Below, piece by piece: positions 43,079 to 52,450 of a stretch of DNA of 64,000 bases. Each line of letters starts with the position of its first letter. Positions within the stretch are counted from its first letter, which is position 1. Below the pieces are notes generated by a model. It did no database searches and had not been told where the DNA came from. It was given only the letters and a program-made list of their open reading frames with translations. A program made the translations under genes and the position numbers. This DNA is from Wolbachia endosymbiont (group B) of Hofmannophila pseudospretella (GTDB taxonomy: Bacteria > Pseudomonadota > Alphaproteobacteria > Rickettsiales > Anaplasmataceae), in NCBI RefSeq assembly GCF_964028515.1, contig NZ_OZ034788.1:682001-746000 (forward strand), read 5' to 3'.

Positions 43079-43401
43079 ATAAGGAAAAATTATTTTACAC
43101 AATTGGAGAAGTAGCTGAAGAACTACATTTGGAGCAGCATGTTTTAAGATTTTGGGAAAGTCAATTCCATCAAATTAAACCCATAAAACGGAAGGGAAGA
43201 AGACTATATGATCATAAGTGTATAGAGGCAATAAAGAAAATAAAATATATGCTATATGACAAAGGATATACAATAAAAGGAGTACAAAAGGAATTTGGTA
43301 ACGATGTAAGAATTGATCATTATTCAAGAAATTTGTTGCAAGAACTTACCGATTTAAGAGACTATTTGACTGATAAAATAAATGAAGAAAGTAATAAATA
43401 G
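43075..43401 (+). CDS. MerR-family regulator
   Basis: 108 residues. The N-terminal winged helix is clear: FYTIGEVAEELHLEQHVLRFWESQFHQIKPIKRKGRRLYDHKCIEAIKKIKYMLYDKGYTIKGVQKEFG. The rest is a short coiled coil for dimerisation, without a metal or ligand domain. In alphaproteobacteria this gene commonly follows ihfA. Target genes unknown. Confidence 0.88.
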   Translation: MNKEKLFYTIGEVAEELHLEQHVLRFWESQFHQIKPIKRKGRRLYDHKCIEAIKKIKYMLYDKGYTIKGVQKEFGNDVRIDHYSRNLLQELTDLRDYLTDKINEESNK

Positions 43402-43453
43402 ACGAAAAACACTATAAAGTTTTGTGAAAGTTGATATATCTAGAGATAAGTGT

Positions 43454-44044
43454 ATGTGTCGTATAGCCTTGTTCTTTATATTATCAGCAATACTGATAAG
43501 CTGTGGCCTGCAAAAACCTGCACCTGTACTACTTAAAGGCGAAGAATTTTATGGAAAAAGAGACCTAGAGTACACAAGGGAGTATCATTTGATTAAAGAA
43601 AATGTTGATTCTTCGCTGCAAAAAGAAAGTAGAAAAGCCTTCGTAGATAAGGTATATAACAATAATGCACAAAGCATGTGTAAATTTGTAATACCGGTTA
43701 AAGGTGTAGTTACTTCTTCTGATAAGATATGTCAAGATGGCATAAAAATTACTGCTCAAAGTGGAACAAAGGTTATTGCTTCTGCGCCTGGCAAAGTGAT
43801 ATACGTAGGCAAAGGCCTGAGGTGGTACGGAAATTTAATTATAGTGGAACATAAAGATAATTACATGACTATGTACTCCTATTTAAAAAACATACAAGTT
43901 GAAATTGGTGATAAAGTGAAACAAGGCCAGGTTATTGGATCTGCAGGTAAATCAAGCACGCAAGATAAAGATCCGCAGATGTGTTTCACAATACGTCATA
44001 ATGGTCAAGCGGTCGATCCTTTAGTACATATAAACTGTGATTGA
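43454..44044 (+). CDS. M23/LytM-like lipoprotein with degenerate active site
   Basis: 196 residues from ATG 43454; a GTG at 43424 would add ten residues. The start MCRIALFFILSAILISC is a lipoprotein signal with lipobox LISC. The C-terminal LytM/M23 fold shows GTKVIASAPGKVIYVGKGLRWYGNLIIVEHKDNYMTMYSYL and KQGQVIGSAGKSS. The zinc ligands are missing: the H-x(3)-D site reads CQDGIKI and the H-x-H site reads QMCF. This points to a non-catalytic factor like EnvC or NlpD that activates amidases. It overlaps the leuS GTG by eight bases but not ATG 44049. Confidence 0.8.
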   Translation: MCRIALFFILSAILISCGLQKPAPVLLKGEEFYGKRDLEYTREYHLIKENVDSSLQKESRKAFVDKVYNNNAQSMCKFVIPVKGVVTSSDKICQDGIKITAQSGTKVIASAPGKVIYVGKGLRWYGNLIIVEHKDNYMTMYSYLKNIQVEIGDKVKQGQVIGSAGKSSTQDKDPQMCFTIRHNGQAVDPLVHINCD

Positions 44045-44048
44045 ATTT

Positions 44049-46508
44049 ATGAAATATGATTTTAAAAACGTTGAAAAATTCTACCAAAATAAGTGGAATT
44101 TTTCTGTAAGCAAAGATAGTAAACAGAAGAAATGTTACGTGTTGGAGATGTTTCCATATCCATCTGGTAAGATTCACATGGGGCATCTGCGCAATTATGC
44201 AATAGGGGATGTAATAGCACGTTACAAGAGAGCTCGTGGATTTGAGGTTTTGCACCCAATTGGCTGGGATGCGTTTGGATTACCAGCTGAAAATGCAGCA
44301 AGAGACAACAAGATTAACCCTGCGGCGTGGACAAAAGAGAATATAGACAATATGCGTGCACAGCTAAAATCTATAGGTCTTTCCTATAATTGGAATCGCG
44401 AGCTTTCCACATGTGATCCCGATTATTACAAACACGAACAGAAATTTTTTCTGGATTTTTTAAAGCATGGGCTTGCCTATCGAAAAGAGTCGTGGGTTAA
44501 TTGGGATCCAGTAGATCAAACAGTGCTTGCAAATGAGCAAGTGATTGATGGAAAAGGATGGCGATCAGGTGCAGTTGTTGAAAAACGTAAGTTATCTCAG
44601 TGGTTTTTAAAGATTACTGATTTTGCTGAAGATTTGCTTCATTGTCTGCAAAGTTTAAAAAACTGGCCAGAAAAAGTCAAAACTATGCAAGAGCGCTGGA
44701 TAGGAAAATCTGAAGGGGCAACTATAGAGTTTGAAATAGTTGGCTTGAATAAGAAATTAAAGGTTTTTACAGTTTGTCCTCATGCTTTATTTGGAGCTTC
44801 TTTTCTTGCAATAGCAGCAGAGCATCCTATTGTGCGAAATCTTAAGGACGAAGACATACAAGGCTTTATCGACAGTGTGAAGGCAAAGGGAGAGAATGAT
44901 GAAAAAATCGGGATTTACACAAGATTAAATGTCAAACATCCATTTCTTGATAAAGAGTTGCCACTGTACGTAGCGAATTTTGTGTTGATGGAGTATGGAG
45001 AAGGTGCGATTTTTGGTTGCCCTGCACATGATCAGCGTGATTTTGAATTTGCGCAGAAGTATGGTTTACCGATTATTCCTGTAGTTTGTGAAGAGAGCAC
45101 AGAGATCTTAAAAGAACCGTACTTCGGTGATGGAGTGATGTTCAACTCTGAATTCTTAAACGGACTAATGATTAATGAGGCAAAGGAAGTAATTATTAAA
45201 AAGCTTGAAGAAAAAGGAATAGGTAAGAAAACAATAAACTATCGTCTACACGATTGGGGAATTTCAAGGCAACGTTATTGGGGATGTCCTATACCTATTA
45301 TACATTGTAAAGATTGTGGAATTGTTCCAGTTCCAGAAAAAGACCTCCCTGTTGTTCTACCAACGGATGTAGAATTTACAAGTGGTGGTAATCCCCTGGA
45401 TAAGCACCCAACTTGGAAATTTGTTGATTGTCCAAAGTGCGGAAAGCAAGCAGAACGTGAAACTGATACATTTGACACTTTTTTTGAATCTTCTTGGTAT
45501 TTTGCTGCATTTTGCAGTGAAAATAAATCGATTAATAAAGATGCTTGTAATCGTTTTATGCCTGTTGATTATTATATAGGTGGAATAGAACATGCAATTC
45601 TACATTTGCTTTACTCAAGGTTTTTCTGCCGTGCTTTAACTAAATGTGGCTATTTTGATGTTAAAGAGCCTTTCTCTACTTTAATCACTCAAGGAATGGT
45701 CTGTCATGTAACTTATAAAGATGAGAATGGCAAATGCCTCTTTCCCGAAGAAGCAAAAGAGTTGGTTGCGAAGGGTGCTAAGATCCAAGTTGGAAAAGTC
45801 GAAAAGATGAGTAAGTCAAAGAAGAATACAGTTGACCCAAACTTTATCATAGAGAAGTACGGTGCTGATACTGCTCGCTTGTTTGTATTGTCTGACACTC
45901 CTCCAGAAAAAGATATGGAATGGTCAGATGATGGCGTAGAAGGCTGTTCTCGCTATATAAATAAATTGTGGCGTATGGTAATTCAGCTAAGGCCCGTAAA
46001 CATACACTATGATAATGAAGGAGTTACAGGCAAACTTCTAGAATATAGAAAAAAAATCCATAAACTCTTACACGGACTTACAGATGACTTGGAAAACTGC
46101 AGATTAAACTGTGTGGTAGCGAAATTCCGTGAAATGACAAATTTAATAGCTGAAATAGACGTAAAAACTGGAAAATCTCTTATTGATGAAGGTATATGCA
46201 TACTAATCAGAGTAATTGAGCCATTCATGCCACACCTGGCTGAAAATTTATGGCAAAAAATAGGAGGCGAAGGCATGCTATATATGCAACCTTGGCCAAA
46301 AGCTGATGAATCACTACTAATTAATAATATGGTGACTGTAGCAGTGCAGATCAATGGAAAGTTACGTGCGACCATTGAAGTGGCAACTGATTTACCTCAA
46401 GAAGAATTAAAGAAAATAGCAATAGACTCTATATCTAATAAAGTTGGTCAAAGCGAAATTCGCGCCGTATATGCTGTACCAAATAGGATAGTAAATATAG
46501 TTATATAA
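44049..46508 (+). CDS. leuS: leucyl-tRNA synthetase
   Basis: 819 residues from ATG 44049 (MKYDFKNVEKFYQNKW); an in-frame GTG at 44037 would add four. Class I signatures: HIGH-type KIHMGHLRNY near the start and VEKMSKSKKNTVDP. The editing (CP1) domain is present (TVCPHALFGASFLAIAAEHP), as are the zinc-finger region (HCKDCG...CPKCGKQ) and the anticodon domain. Full length. It follows the LytM gene closely. Confidence 0.96.
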   Translation: MKYDFKNVEKFYQNKWNFSVSKDSKQKKCYVLEMFPYPSGKIHMGHLRNYAIGDVIARYKRARGFEVLHPIGWDAFGLPAENAARDNKINPAAWTKENIDNMRAQLKSIGLSYNWNRELSTCDPDYYKHEQKFFLDFLKHGLAYRKESWVNWDPVDQTVLANEQVIDGKGWRSGAVVEKRKLSQWFLKITDFAEDLLHCLQSLKNWPEKVKTMQERWIGKSEGATIEFEIVGLNKKLKVFTVCPHALFGASFLAIAAEHPIVRNLKDEDIQGFIDSVKAKGENDEKIGIYTRLNVKHPFLDKELPLYVANFVLMEYGEGAIFGCPAHDQRDFEFAQKYGLPIIPVVCEESTEILKEPYFGDGVMFNSEFLNGLMINEAKEVIIKKLEEKGIGKKTINYRLHDWGISRQRYWGCPIPIIHCKDCGIVPVPEKDLPVVLPTDVEFTSGGNPLDKHPTWKFVDCPKCGKQAERETDTFDTFFESSWYFAAFCSENKSINKDACNRFMPVDYYIGGIEHAILHLLYSRFFCRALTKCGYFDVKEPFSTLITQGMVCHVTYKDENGKCLFPEEAKELVAKGAKIQVGKVEKMSKSKKNTVDPNFIIEKYGADTARLFVLSDTPPEKDMEWSDDGVEGCSRYINKLWRMVIQLRPVNIHYDNEGVTGKLLEYRKKIHKLLHGLTDDLENCRLNCVVAKFREMTNLIAEIDVKTGKSLIDEGICILIRVIEPFMPHLAENLWQKIGGEGMLYMQPWPKADESLLINNMVTVAVQINGKLRATIEVATDLPQEELKKIAIDSISNKVGQSEIRAVYAVPNRIVNIVI

Positions 46509-46628
46509 AAATTTTGAGTAGCATGTTCCTAATTTCATAGGTATACTTTTTTTAATATGTAGTTATATCTTTTTTAATATAAAGGATATATACTTGTGCA
46601 TTATATATTTTTTTGTATGGGTAGTTAT

Positions 46629-47312
46629 ATGAAAATAAAGGGATTATGCGTTTTAGCTGTGTTGCTCACTTCATCTCTAGCAGGTGCAGGAGATCCTATA
46701 GGTGAGTTGAAAGATAAATATTATGCAGGTTTAAACTTTGGTGCTGGTTGGGGTGGTGGCTTTAAAATGAAACCTGGCGTTGTTTTTGGTTACCATCATG
46801 ACGAAAACTCTGAATTTGAACTTGAGGTTCTCAGTAATGTTAAGTCATTAAAGAGCATAGGAGCTAGCTTATTGGCAAACTATCGCTTTTATCCTGGGCT
46901 TAATATTGATCCCGTTAGGTTATATGCTAGTGTAGGTTTAGGTGGTTATCTCCAAGTAGTACCTTTCGGCTTTGGTGTTAGTGATACAGCTGATGAAGGT
47001 GAAGGTGAAGGTGAAGTTCAAAAAGATGACAAAGAGGGCGATATAGGTCCAGGTGAAGCACCACAAAAAGTTCCACAATTTGCTGAGGACATTATTTCCG
47101 AGGATGGAACTGATACAGCTACTGATTCATCTTTAGTAGATAAAATACTGAGTTCTATTTCCTATAAAGTAAAGTTAGGTGTTGATTATGAAATTACTCC
47201 GCAGATAATTGGTACAGCTGGTATGACCATGGGTGGGCAACTAAGTAGTTTTAAACCACCATTACAAATACCGGACGCGATGCTAGAAGTAGGAATACGT
47301 TATAATTTTTAA
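46629..47312 (+). CDS. WSP/P44/Msp2-family outer surface protein
   Basis: 227 residues from ATG 46629 (MKIKGLCVLAVLLTSSLAGAG, a signal peptide). Barrel strands follow: YYAGLNFGAGWGGGFKMKPGVVFGYHH, FELEVLSNV, LLANYRFYPG, RLYASVGLGGY, and the closing LEVGIRYNF with terminal Phe. An acidic loop (GEGEGEGEVQKDDKEGD, about 130-147) interrupts the strands and may be surface-exposed. It belongs to the family that includes Wolbachia WSP and Anaplasma P44/Msp2, but I cannot say which WSP paralogue. A second, broken copy follows. Confidence 0.85.
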   Translation: MKIKGLCVLAVLLTSSLAGAGDPIGELKDKYYAGLNFGAGWGGGFKMKPGVVFGYHHDENSEFELEVLSNVKSLKSIGASLLANYRFYPGLNIDPVRLYASVGLGGYLQVVPFGFGVSDTADEGEGEGEVQKDDKEGDIGPGEAPQKVPQFAEDIISEDGTDTATDSSLVDKILSSISYKVKLGVDYEITPQIIGTAGMTMGGQLSSFKPPLQIPDAMLEVGIRYNF

Positions 47313-47509
47313 TGCTGGATAACATTGCGTACATGTTTAATGGTTAGGTGTAACCACAAGCAATGCTCAAAACTTGCTGCTAGTATGTTTGAACACTTAT
47401 TTCAGTCTGTTTTAAGGAAGTAATGTGTATGAATTATATGAGAGCGATGAAAGTGCTCGCTGTATTGGTTGCTTTAGCAAGTACGGCTGGTAATGGTGCA
47501 AGTGAGTTA

Positions 47510-47629
47510 GAAGACCAGTACAAAGATCGGTATGAAGACCAGTACAAAGATCAGTATGAAGATCAACACAAAGATCATTGTGAAGATCAATACGAAGATC
47601 GATATGAAGACCAGTACGAAGATCAGTAC
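47510..47629 (+). repeat. ten 12-bp tandem units coding for E/K-D-x-Y repeats
   Basis: Ten in-frame copies of a 12-base unit (GAAGACCAGTAC and variants) encode tetrapeptides EDQY, KDRY, EDQY, KDQY, EDQH, KDHC, EDQY, EDRY, EDQY, EDQY. They lie directly after the signal peptide of the broken WSP-like gene. The intact paralogue lacks them. Confidence 0.9.
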
Positions 47630-48061
47630 TATGTAGGTTATGTCGGTTTAAACTTTGGGACTCGATGGGGTGAAAGCTTTAAATTGAAACCTAGCGTTGT
47701 TTTTGGTTATCACCATAATCAAAATTCTAAGTTTGAACTTGAGGTTCTTGCTGACATAAGTGATATAACTGATAAAGAAAAAAGGAAAGTAGTAGCTAGT
47801 TTATTGGCAAATTACCTTTACTATCCTGATCTTGAAATTGATCCCGTTAGGCTATATGCCAGTGTAGGTTTAGGTGGGTATCCCCAAATAATCCCTTTTG
47901 GCTTTGGCGTTAATGATACAGCTAATGACAATGGAGCTGAAGCACCACAAAAAGTTCCACAATTTGCTGATGAATCTAATAACGATGATGGAGCTGATAC
48001 AACTGCTGATTCATCTTTAGTAGATAAAATACTGAGTTCTATTTCCTATAAAGTAAAGTTA

Positions 48062-49161
48062 TACCAATTCCCACTATATAAAGAACAGATAGACAATAAT
48101 GGGAAAGAAGTGATACTAAAGTAGATAAAATAGAGAGGTATAAATGGCATTAAGGTCAAAACTATTAGACGAAAAAGTTGTAAATTTGGCGAAAGAAATG
48201 TTAAAAAAGGTCAGAAATAACGCATATGTTTCAAAAAAGTTACAAGCGGTGATAGCAGGAAAAGAAAGTAGTATAAGCGCTGTGGCAAGAATATGTAAAA
48301 TTTCAAGGACTGCTTTGACTGAATGGATAAAGCATCTAAAATTTGGTAGAGTAGAAAGATTATTTTCCCCGTCTCAGCGGCGAAGAAAAAGCAAATTAAA
48401 CAAAAATCAACGTGAGCAAATTGAAATATGGGTAGAAAGAAATCCAAATATTACTATTAAGGAAGTGCAAATAAAAATCTCAGAGGAATTTGGCCTAAAC
48501 ATTAGCAAATCAACAGTGCACCGTGAGATACAAAGGATGAAGTTTTCTTACATAACACCGAGGCCAATTCACCATAAACAAGATAAAAACAAGCAAGAAG
48601 AGTTTAAAAAATACTTCAATAAAATAGTCAATTCCCACCCTGAAAAGGAGGTATTTTTTTGATGAATCACGATTTGGAACTCATTCAAAAATCGGACACG
48701 GATGGTTTAAAAAAGGGGTCAGAACACAGGTTAAAATGAAAATTGGTAGACAAAATTTCTATATCTACAGTGCGGTAAATCCAAGAAGTGGTAAGAAAAT
48801 TAGCCTACTTGCTCCATATGTAAACACTGATTGTATGAATATATTTCTGGAGCAGATGTCGAAAGATTTAGGCACGAAAGAAGCCTTTCTTGTAATGGAT
48901 TGTGCAAGTTGGCATAGATCAAAAAGTTTGAAAATTCAGGAAAACATTACCATCATATACTTGCCTCCTTATTCACCGGAACTGAATCCTGTTGAAAGGT
49001 TGTGGCAATATATCAAATACAATACTTTACGCAATAGTATCTACGATACCATAGGTTTACTTGAAGATGTTTTGTGTAATTTTATTGTCAATATTTCCAG
49101 TACTACTATTAAACGAGTTTGTAATGTTTCTTATTTGTTCGGTCAGTAATGGATTTTGGTA
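48062..49161 (+). mobile_element. IS630-family insertion sequence, copy 2
   Basis: 1100 bp, same ends (TACCAATTCC ... GATTTTGGTA) as copy 1 at 20491-21590, same orientation, offset exactly 27,571 bases, and identical wherever I compared them. A TTA repeat flanks it. Near-identity of both copies implies recent movement. It inactivates a surface protein gene. Confidence 0.9.
48144..49149 (+). CDS. IS630-family transposase in two frames (48144-48662 and 48736-49149)
   Basis: The predicted proteins are the same as those of copy 1 (172 and 137 residues), including the +1 break at the seven-T run before FFDESRFG. HTH residues lie in the first part and DDE residues (second Asp in LVMDCASWHRS, Glu in NPVERLWQYIK) in the second. 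See copy 1 for the frameshift question. Confidence 0.85.
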
Positions 49162-49398
49162 TTAGGTGTTGATTGTGAAATTATTCCGCAGATAGTTGGC
49201 ACAGTTGCTATTGCTGCAAGTGGTCAATTAAGTGGCTTTAAACCACCGATGAAAAAACCAGACACAATCATAGAAGTAGGTATACGTTATAATTTTTAAG
49301 CTATGAACACTTTGAATCCTTATACACAGTTGTATGCTCGGTGCTATATATGTGCTATTTGCAAGGGTACTCTGTTTATGCTAACATTAAGCTAAACC

Positions 49399-50286
49399 TT
49401 AAGCAATAAAATCAGAAGGATCAACTTCCCGCTGTAAGCAAGCAGCAACTACAGTGTTTATCATAAGAAATGCTATTGTCATCGGGCCAACTCCACCAGG
49501 CACTGGAGTAATAGCTTTGACTTTTTCTTTTACTCTCTCAAAGTCAACATCACCCACAAGCTTACTTTGATTTCCTATGTTAATGCTATTTATGCCAACA
49601 TCAATCACTATTGCACCTTTTTTTATCCAATCTGGTTGAACAAAATTTGGCTTTCCAACTGCTGCAACTACTATATCCGCCTTAGAGCAATAATCAGCTA
49701 AATCCCTACTTTGTGAATGCAAAATGGTAACAGTGCAATTTTCTTGCAACAATAGGTGAAACATTGGCTTACCCACAATATTTGATCTGCCAATGATTAC
49801 CGCATTTTTACCGGACAGATTATTTTCAACTGACTTAATTAAATGCAAAGAACCTTTGGGAGTACAAGGTATCAGACAATTTTTTTCACCTTTAACTAAC
49901 CTGCCAACATTCTCATCATGAAAGCCATCTACATCTTTTTCAACACTTACTGTATTAATTATTCTGCTTGCACTGATGTGCTTTGGTAAAGGTAACTGAA
50001 CTAAAATTCCATGCACAGATGGATCTTCATTTAATGTATTGACTTTTTTAATCAATTCATCTTCTGAGATACTATCAGGCAAAACAATAGTTTCAGAACT
50101 TATGCCTATTGATTCTGCTTTTCTTTGTTTATTACGAACGTAGACCTGACTTGCTGGATTGCTACCCACAAGAATTACTTTAAGACAAGGAAAAACATTA
50201 TACTCTTTCTTTAAAATATCAATTTTTTTTGATAGCTCCTCACAGAGATCATTTGCTATTTTTTTACCGTTAATAATAATTGACAT
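49399..50286 (-). CDS. folD: methylenetetrahydrofolate dehydrogenase/cyclohydrolase
   Basis: 295 residues from ATG 50286 (MSIIINGKKIANDL); an upstream in-frame ATG at 50325 reads ubiX sequence. Motifs: VILVGSNPASQVYVRNKQRKAESIGI (catalytic Tyr/Lys), PLPKHISASRIINTVSVEKDVDGFH, IIGRSNIVGKPM (NADP site) and ITPVPGGVGPMTIAFLMINT. It interconverts one-carbon folates for purine and formyl-Met synthesis. It overlaps the end of ubiX by 17 bases. Confidence 0.95.
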   Translation of the reverse strand: MSIIINGKKIANDLCEELSKKIDILKKEYNVFPCLKVILVGSNPASQVYVRNKQRKAESIGISSETIVLPDSISEDELIKKVNTLNEDPSVHGILVQLPLPKHISASRIINTVSVEKDVDGFHDENVGRLVKGEKNCLIPCTPKGSLHLIKSVENNLSGKNAVIIGRSNIVGKPMFHLLLQENCTVTILHSQSRDLADYCSKADIVVAAVGKPNFVQPDWIKKGAIVIDVGINSINIGNQSKLVGDVDFERVKEKVKAITPVPGGVGPMTIAFLMINTVVAACLQREVDPSDFIA

Positions 50287-50845
50287 TTCCTTGCCACTCC
50301 TTGAAGTCAGGTAATGCGATATCAAATAAATTCAATGCTTTACCAACAGAATGATTTACAATATCATCCAAAGATTTTGGTTTAATATAAAAAGCAGGCA
50401 TCGACGGAGCAATAATTGCTCCCATCTCCGTTAGTTTTAACATATTTCGGAGATGTCCAAGATGTAGTGGAGATTCTCGCACCATAAGAACTAATTTTCT
50501 TCTTTCTTTTAGAGTTACATCTGCAGCCCTTGTTAATAGATTGGAAGTCACCCCCGATGCTATTTCAGACATTGTTTTCATAGAACATGGAGCAATAACC
50601 ATACCTGAGGTTTTAAATGAGCCGCTTGCTATTTTTTCTCCTATTTTTTCTTCAGAATAGTAAAAATCTGCAAGCGATATAATATCTTCAAGTTTTTCTT
50701 TAATCTCATGAGCTATAGTTATTTTTCCAGCACTGCTGATCACTAAATGAGTTTCATGATTGGTATTTTTTAGTGCCTCTAGAATCCGTACACCGTAAAT
50801 AGAACCAGATGCTCCACTTATTCCAATTACAATCCTACTATTCAC
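50270..50845 (-). CDS. ubiX: flavin prenyltransferase UbiX
   Basis: 191 residues. UbiX makes prenylated FMN for the ubiquinone decarboxylase UbiD. Markers are IVIGISGASGSIYGVRILEAL (flavin-binding N-terminus), IAPCSMKTMSEIASGVTSNLLTRAADVTLKERRKLVLMVRESPLHLGHLRNM, and APSMPAFYIKPKSLDD. It overlaps gapR by eight bases upstream and folD downstream, so one compact operon. Confidence 0.94.
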   Translation of the reverse strand: MNSRIVIGISGASGSIYGVRILEALKNTNHETHLVISSAGKITIAHEIKEKLEDIISLADFYYSEEKIGEKIASGSFKTSGMVIAPCSMKTMSEIASGVTSNLLTRAADVTLKERRKLVLMVRESPLHLGHLRNMLKLTEMGAIIAPSMPAFYIKPKSLDDIVNHSVGKALNLFDIALPDFKEWQGNVNYY

Positions 50846-51104
50846 CTTCGTAATTCATTCCCAATGCACGTTTGTAGGTATCAAGTAATATTTCCTGTTC
50901 CTCCCTGTCATCATCATCCATCTTTCTTAGCCTAATAATCTGTTTCATCACTTTTATATCCCAACCTTCATCTGCAGCTTTTGCATATACATCACGAATG
51001 TGATCTTGCACATCCCTCTTTTCTTGTTCAAGTTTTTCGATTCTCTCTATATAGCTCTTCAAATCTTCAGCCGTTATTTTTACTGTATCTTCCATAGAAC
51101 CCAA
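50838..51104 (-). CDS. gapR: GapR-family DNA-binding protein (DUF2312)
   Basis: 88 residues. The family fold is one long coiled-coil helix and a short C-terminal helix: TAEDLKSYIERIEKLEQEKRDVQDHIRDVYAKAADEGWDIKVMKQIIRLRKMDDDDREEQEILLDTYKRALG. In Caulobacter, GapR clamps overtwisted DNA ahead of replication and helps chromosome function. First ATG 51104 or the one three codons later. It starts one base after the CorC-like gene stop. Confidence 0.93.
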   Translation of the reverse strand: MGSMEDTVKITAEDLKSYIERIEKLEQEKRDVQDHIRDVYAKAADEGWDIKVMKQIIRLRKMDDDDREEQEILLDTYKRALGMNYEGE

Positions 51105-52382
51105 CTAATTAATTGCTACTACAGTATTATCAGTTTTTACTTGTACTTCAATCATAGTAATAATATTTTTATCTTTTTTTAAAATCTTAAAGTAAAAACC
51201 GTACATGGAAAACTCTTCATTTTCTTCAGGAATGCGCTCTATCTCGTTTACAATCATACCTGCTAGAGTTGTAGCTTCTTCATCGGGAAGATCCCAATGT
51301 AACTGTCTATTAATATCCCTAATAGTAGATTTTCCTTCTATGTGATACATATTATCGGATATCTTTTTTATAAAATTCTCTGTGATCAAATCATGTTCAT
51401 CTGAAATTTCTCCAACTATTTCTTCCAGTATATCCTCAAGAGTTACGATTCCCTGTAGTGCTCCATACTCATCAATAACAAATGCAAGGTGTTTCCTGTT
51501 TTTACGGAAGTTGTGAAGTTGTACACTGAGTGGCGTACTTTCTGGTATAAACCAAGGCTTTGACATAACTTTGGCAATCTCTATTTTATTATCCTTTTCA
51601 CGCAAGGCATTTATTAGATTTTTCACGTGAACCACTCCAACAATATTATCTGGTTCTTTTTGCCATAAAGGTACTCTGCTATGGCTACTGGTTAAAATCT
51701 CTCTTATTAACTCTTCTTTGTTTCGATCTATATCAAGAGAAAATAAGTTTCTCCTGTGGGTCATAATTTGTGATATTTCTGTCTCAGCCAAATCAAGTAT
51801 ACTATTTAGCATATCTAAATCCTGTTGTAACATAGTGCCCTCACTGCGGTGAAGAGTAATCATATTACGCATTGCATCTGCTGCAGATATTACCTCCCTA
51901 TTCTTATGAAGCCCACATAACTTCAGAATGATATTGACAATAAACTGAATGCCTAATGTCAATGGAGAAAGAACCTTGACAAAAAACAGCATAAAATAAG
52001 CAGAAAGTAATGTAAATTTTTCAGGATTTTGCATGGCGTAAGTTTTTGGTAAAACTTCACAAAATAGCAAAATACAAAACGTCATCATAAATGTTGCAAG
52101 AAGTATGCCCTCGCTCCCAAAAGAATTTATAAATATTGCTGTAAATAAAGCAGAGCAAGTAATGTTAATAATTGTGTTGAATACTAATATTGTTCCTATT
52201 GTTAATTCTTTTTTACCTAACAAAAGCTCTATTATCTTGGCTCTTTTGTTACCTTCTAGCTTTAGTTTATTCACTCGGGATCGGCTAATTGAGGTTAACC
52301 CTATTTCTGCTCCTGAGAACAAAAACGATAAAATCAATAAGAAAAAAATTGCTGACAATACTGAAATCAATAACCAATTCAT
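51105..52382 (-). CDS. CNNM/CorC-HlyC family transporter
   Basis: 425 residues. The N-terminal DUF21 membrane domain has about four helices (SVLSAIFFLLILSFLFSGAEIGLTSISRSRVNKL...). Two CBS domains follow (MTHRRNLFSLDIDRNK; VMSKPWFIPESTPLSVQLHNFRKNRKHLAFVIDEYGALQGIVTLEDILEEIVGEI), then a C-terminal CorC_HlyC domain. This is the 'hemolysin C/CorC' group, thought to move or sense Mg2+/Co2+. Not a toxin on present evidence. It starts the operon with gapR, ubiX and folD. Confidence 0.9.
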   Translation of the reverse strand: MNWLLISVLSAIFFLLILSFLFSGAEIGLTSISRSRVNKLKLEGNKRAKIIELLLGKKELTIGTILVFNTIINITCSALFTAIFINSFGSEGILLATFMMTFCILLFCEVLPKTYAMQNPEKFTLLSAYFMLFFVKVLSPLTLGIQFIVNIILKLCGLHKNREVISAADAMRNMITLHRSEGTMLQQDLDMLNSILDLAETEISQIMTHRRNLFSLDIDRNKEELIREILTSSHSRVPLWQKEPDNIVGVVHVKNLINALREKDNKIEIAKVMSKPWFIPESTPLSVQLHNFRKNRKHLAFVIDEYGALQGIVTLEDILEEIVGEISDEHDLITENFIKKISDNMYHIEGKSTIRDINRQLHWDLPDEEATTLAGMIVNEIERIPEENEEFSMYGFYFKILKKDKNIITMIEVQVKTDNTVVAIN

Positions 52383-52450
52383 TAAAGTATGATGTTATTG
52401 CGATATAGAAACAAAGTTGATTTTATATGTTGTAAGAAGCATTTGCAAGT

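Larger units (their letters stand above)
47429..49299 (+). pseudogene. second WSP-family gene, disrupted by IS630
   Basis: The gene starts MNYMRAMKVLAVLVALASTAGNG (signal peptide) and runs to 48061, where IS630 copy 2 enters just after KVKL. The family C-terminus resumes after the IS at 49162: GVDCEIIPQIVGTVAIAA ... IIEVGIRYNF, stop at 49297-49299. Strands match the upstream paralogue (YHHNQNSKFELEVLAD; DPVRLYASVGLGGYPQ; LVDKILSSISYKVKL). A direct repeat TTA (48059-48061 and 49162-49164) marks the insertion. Removing the IS and one TTA restores an open frame, so disruption is recent. Confidence 0.9.

Noticed and set aside
47510..47629. Possible CRISPR array
   Set aside because: Units are 12 bp, contiguous without spacers and in frame with a protein; it is a coding tandem repeat. 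No cas genes are present.
51105..52382. Hemolysin toxin
   Set aside because: Despite the historical 'hemolysin C' label, DUF21-CBS-CorC architecture indicates an ion transport/sensing protein.
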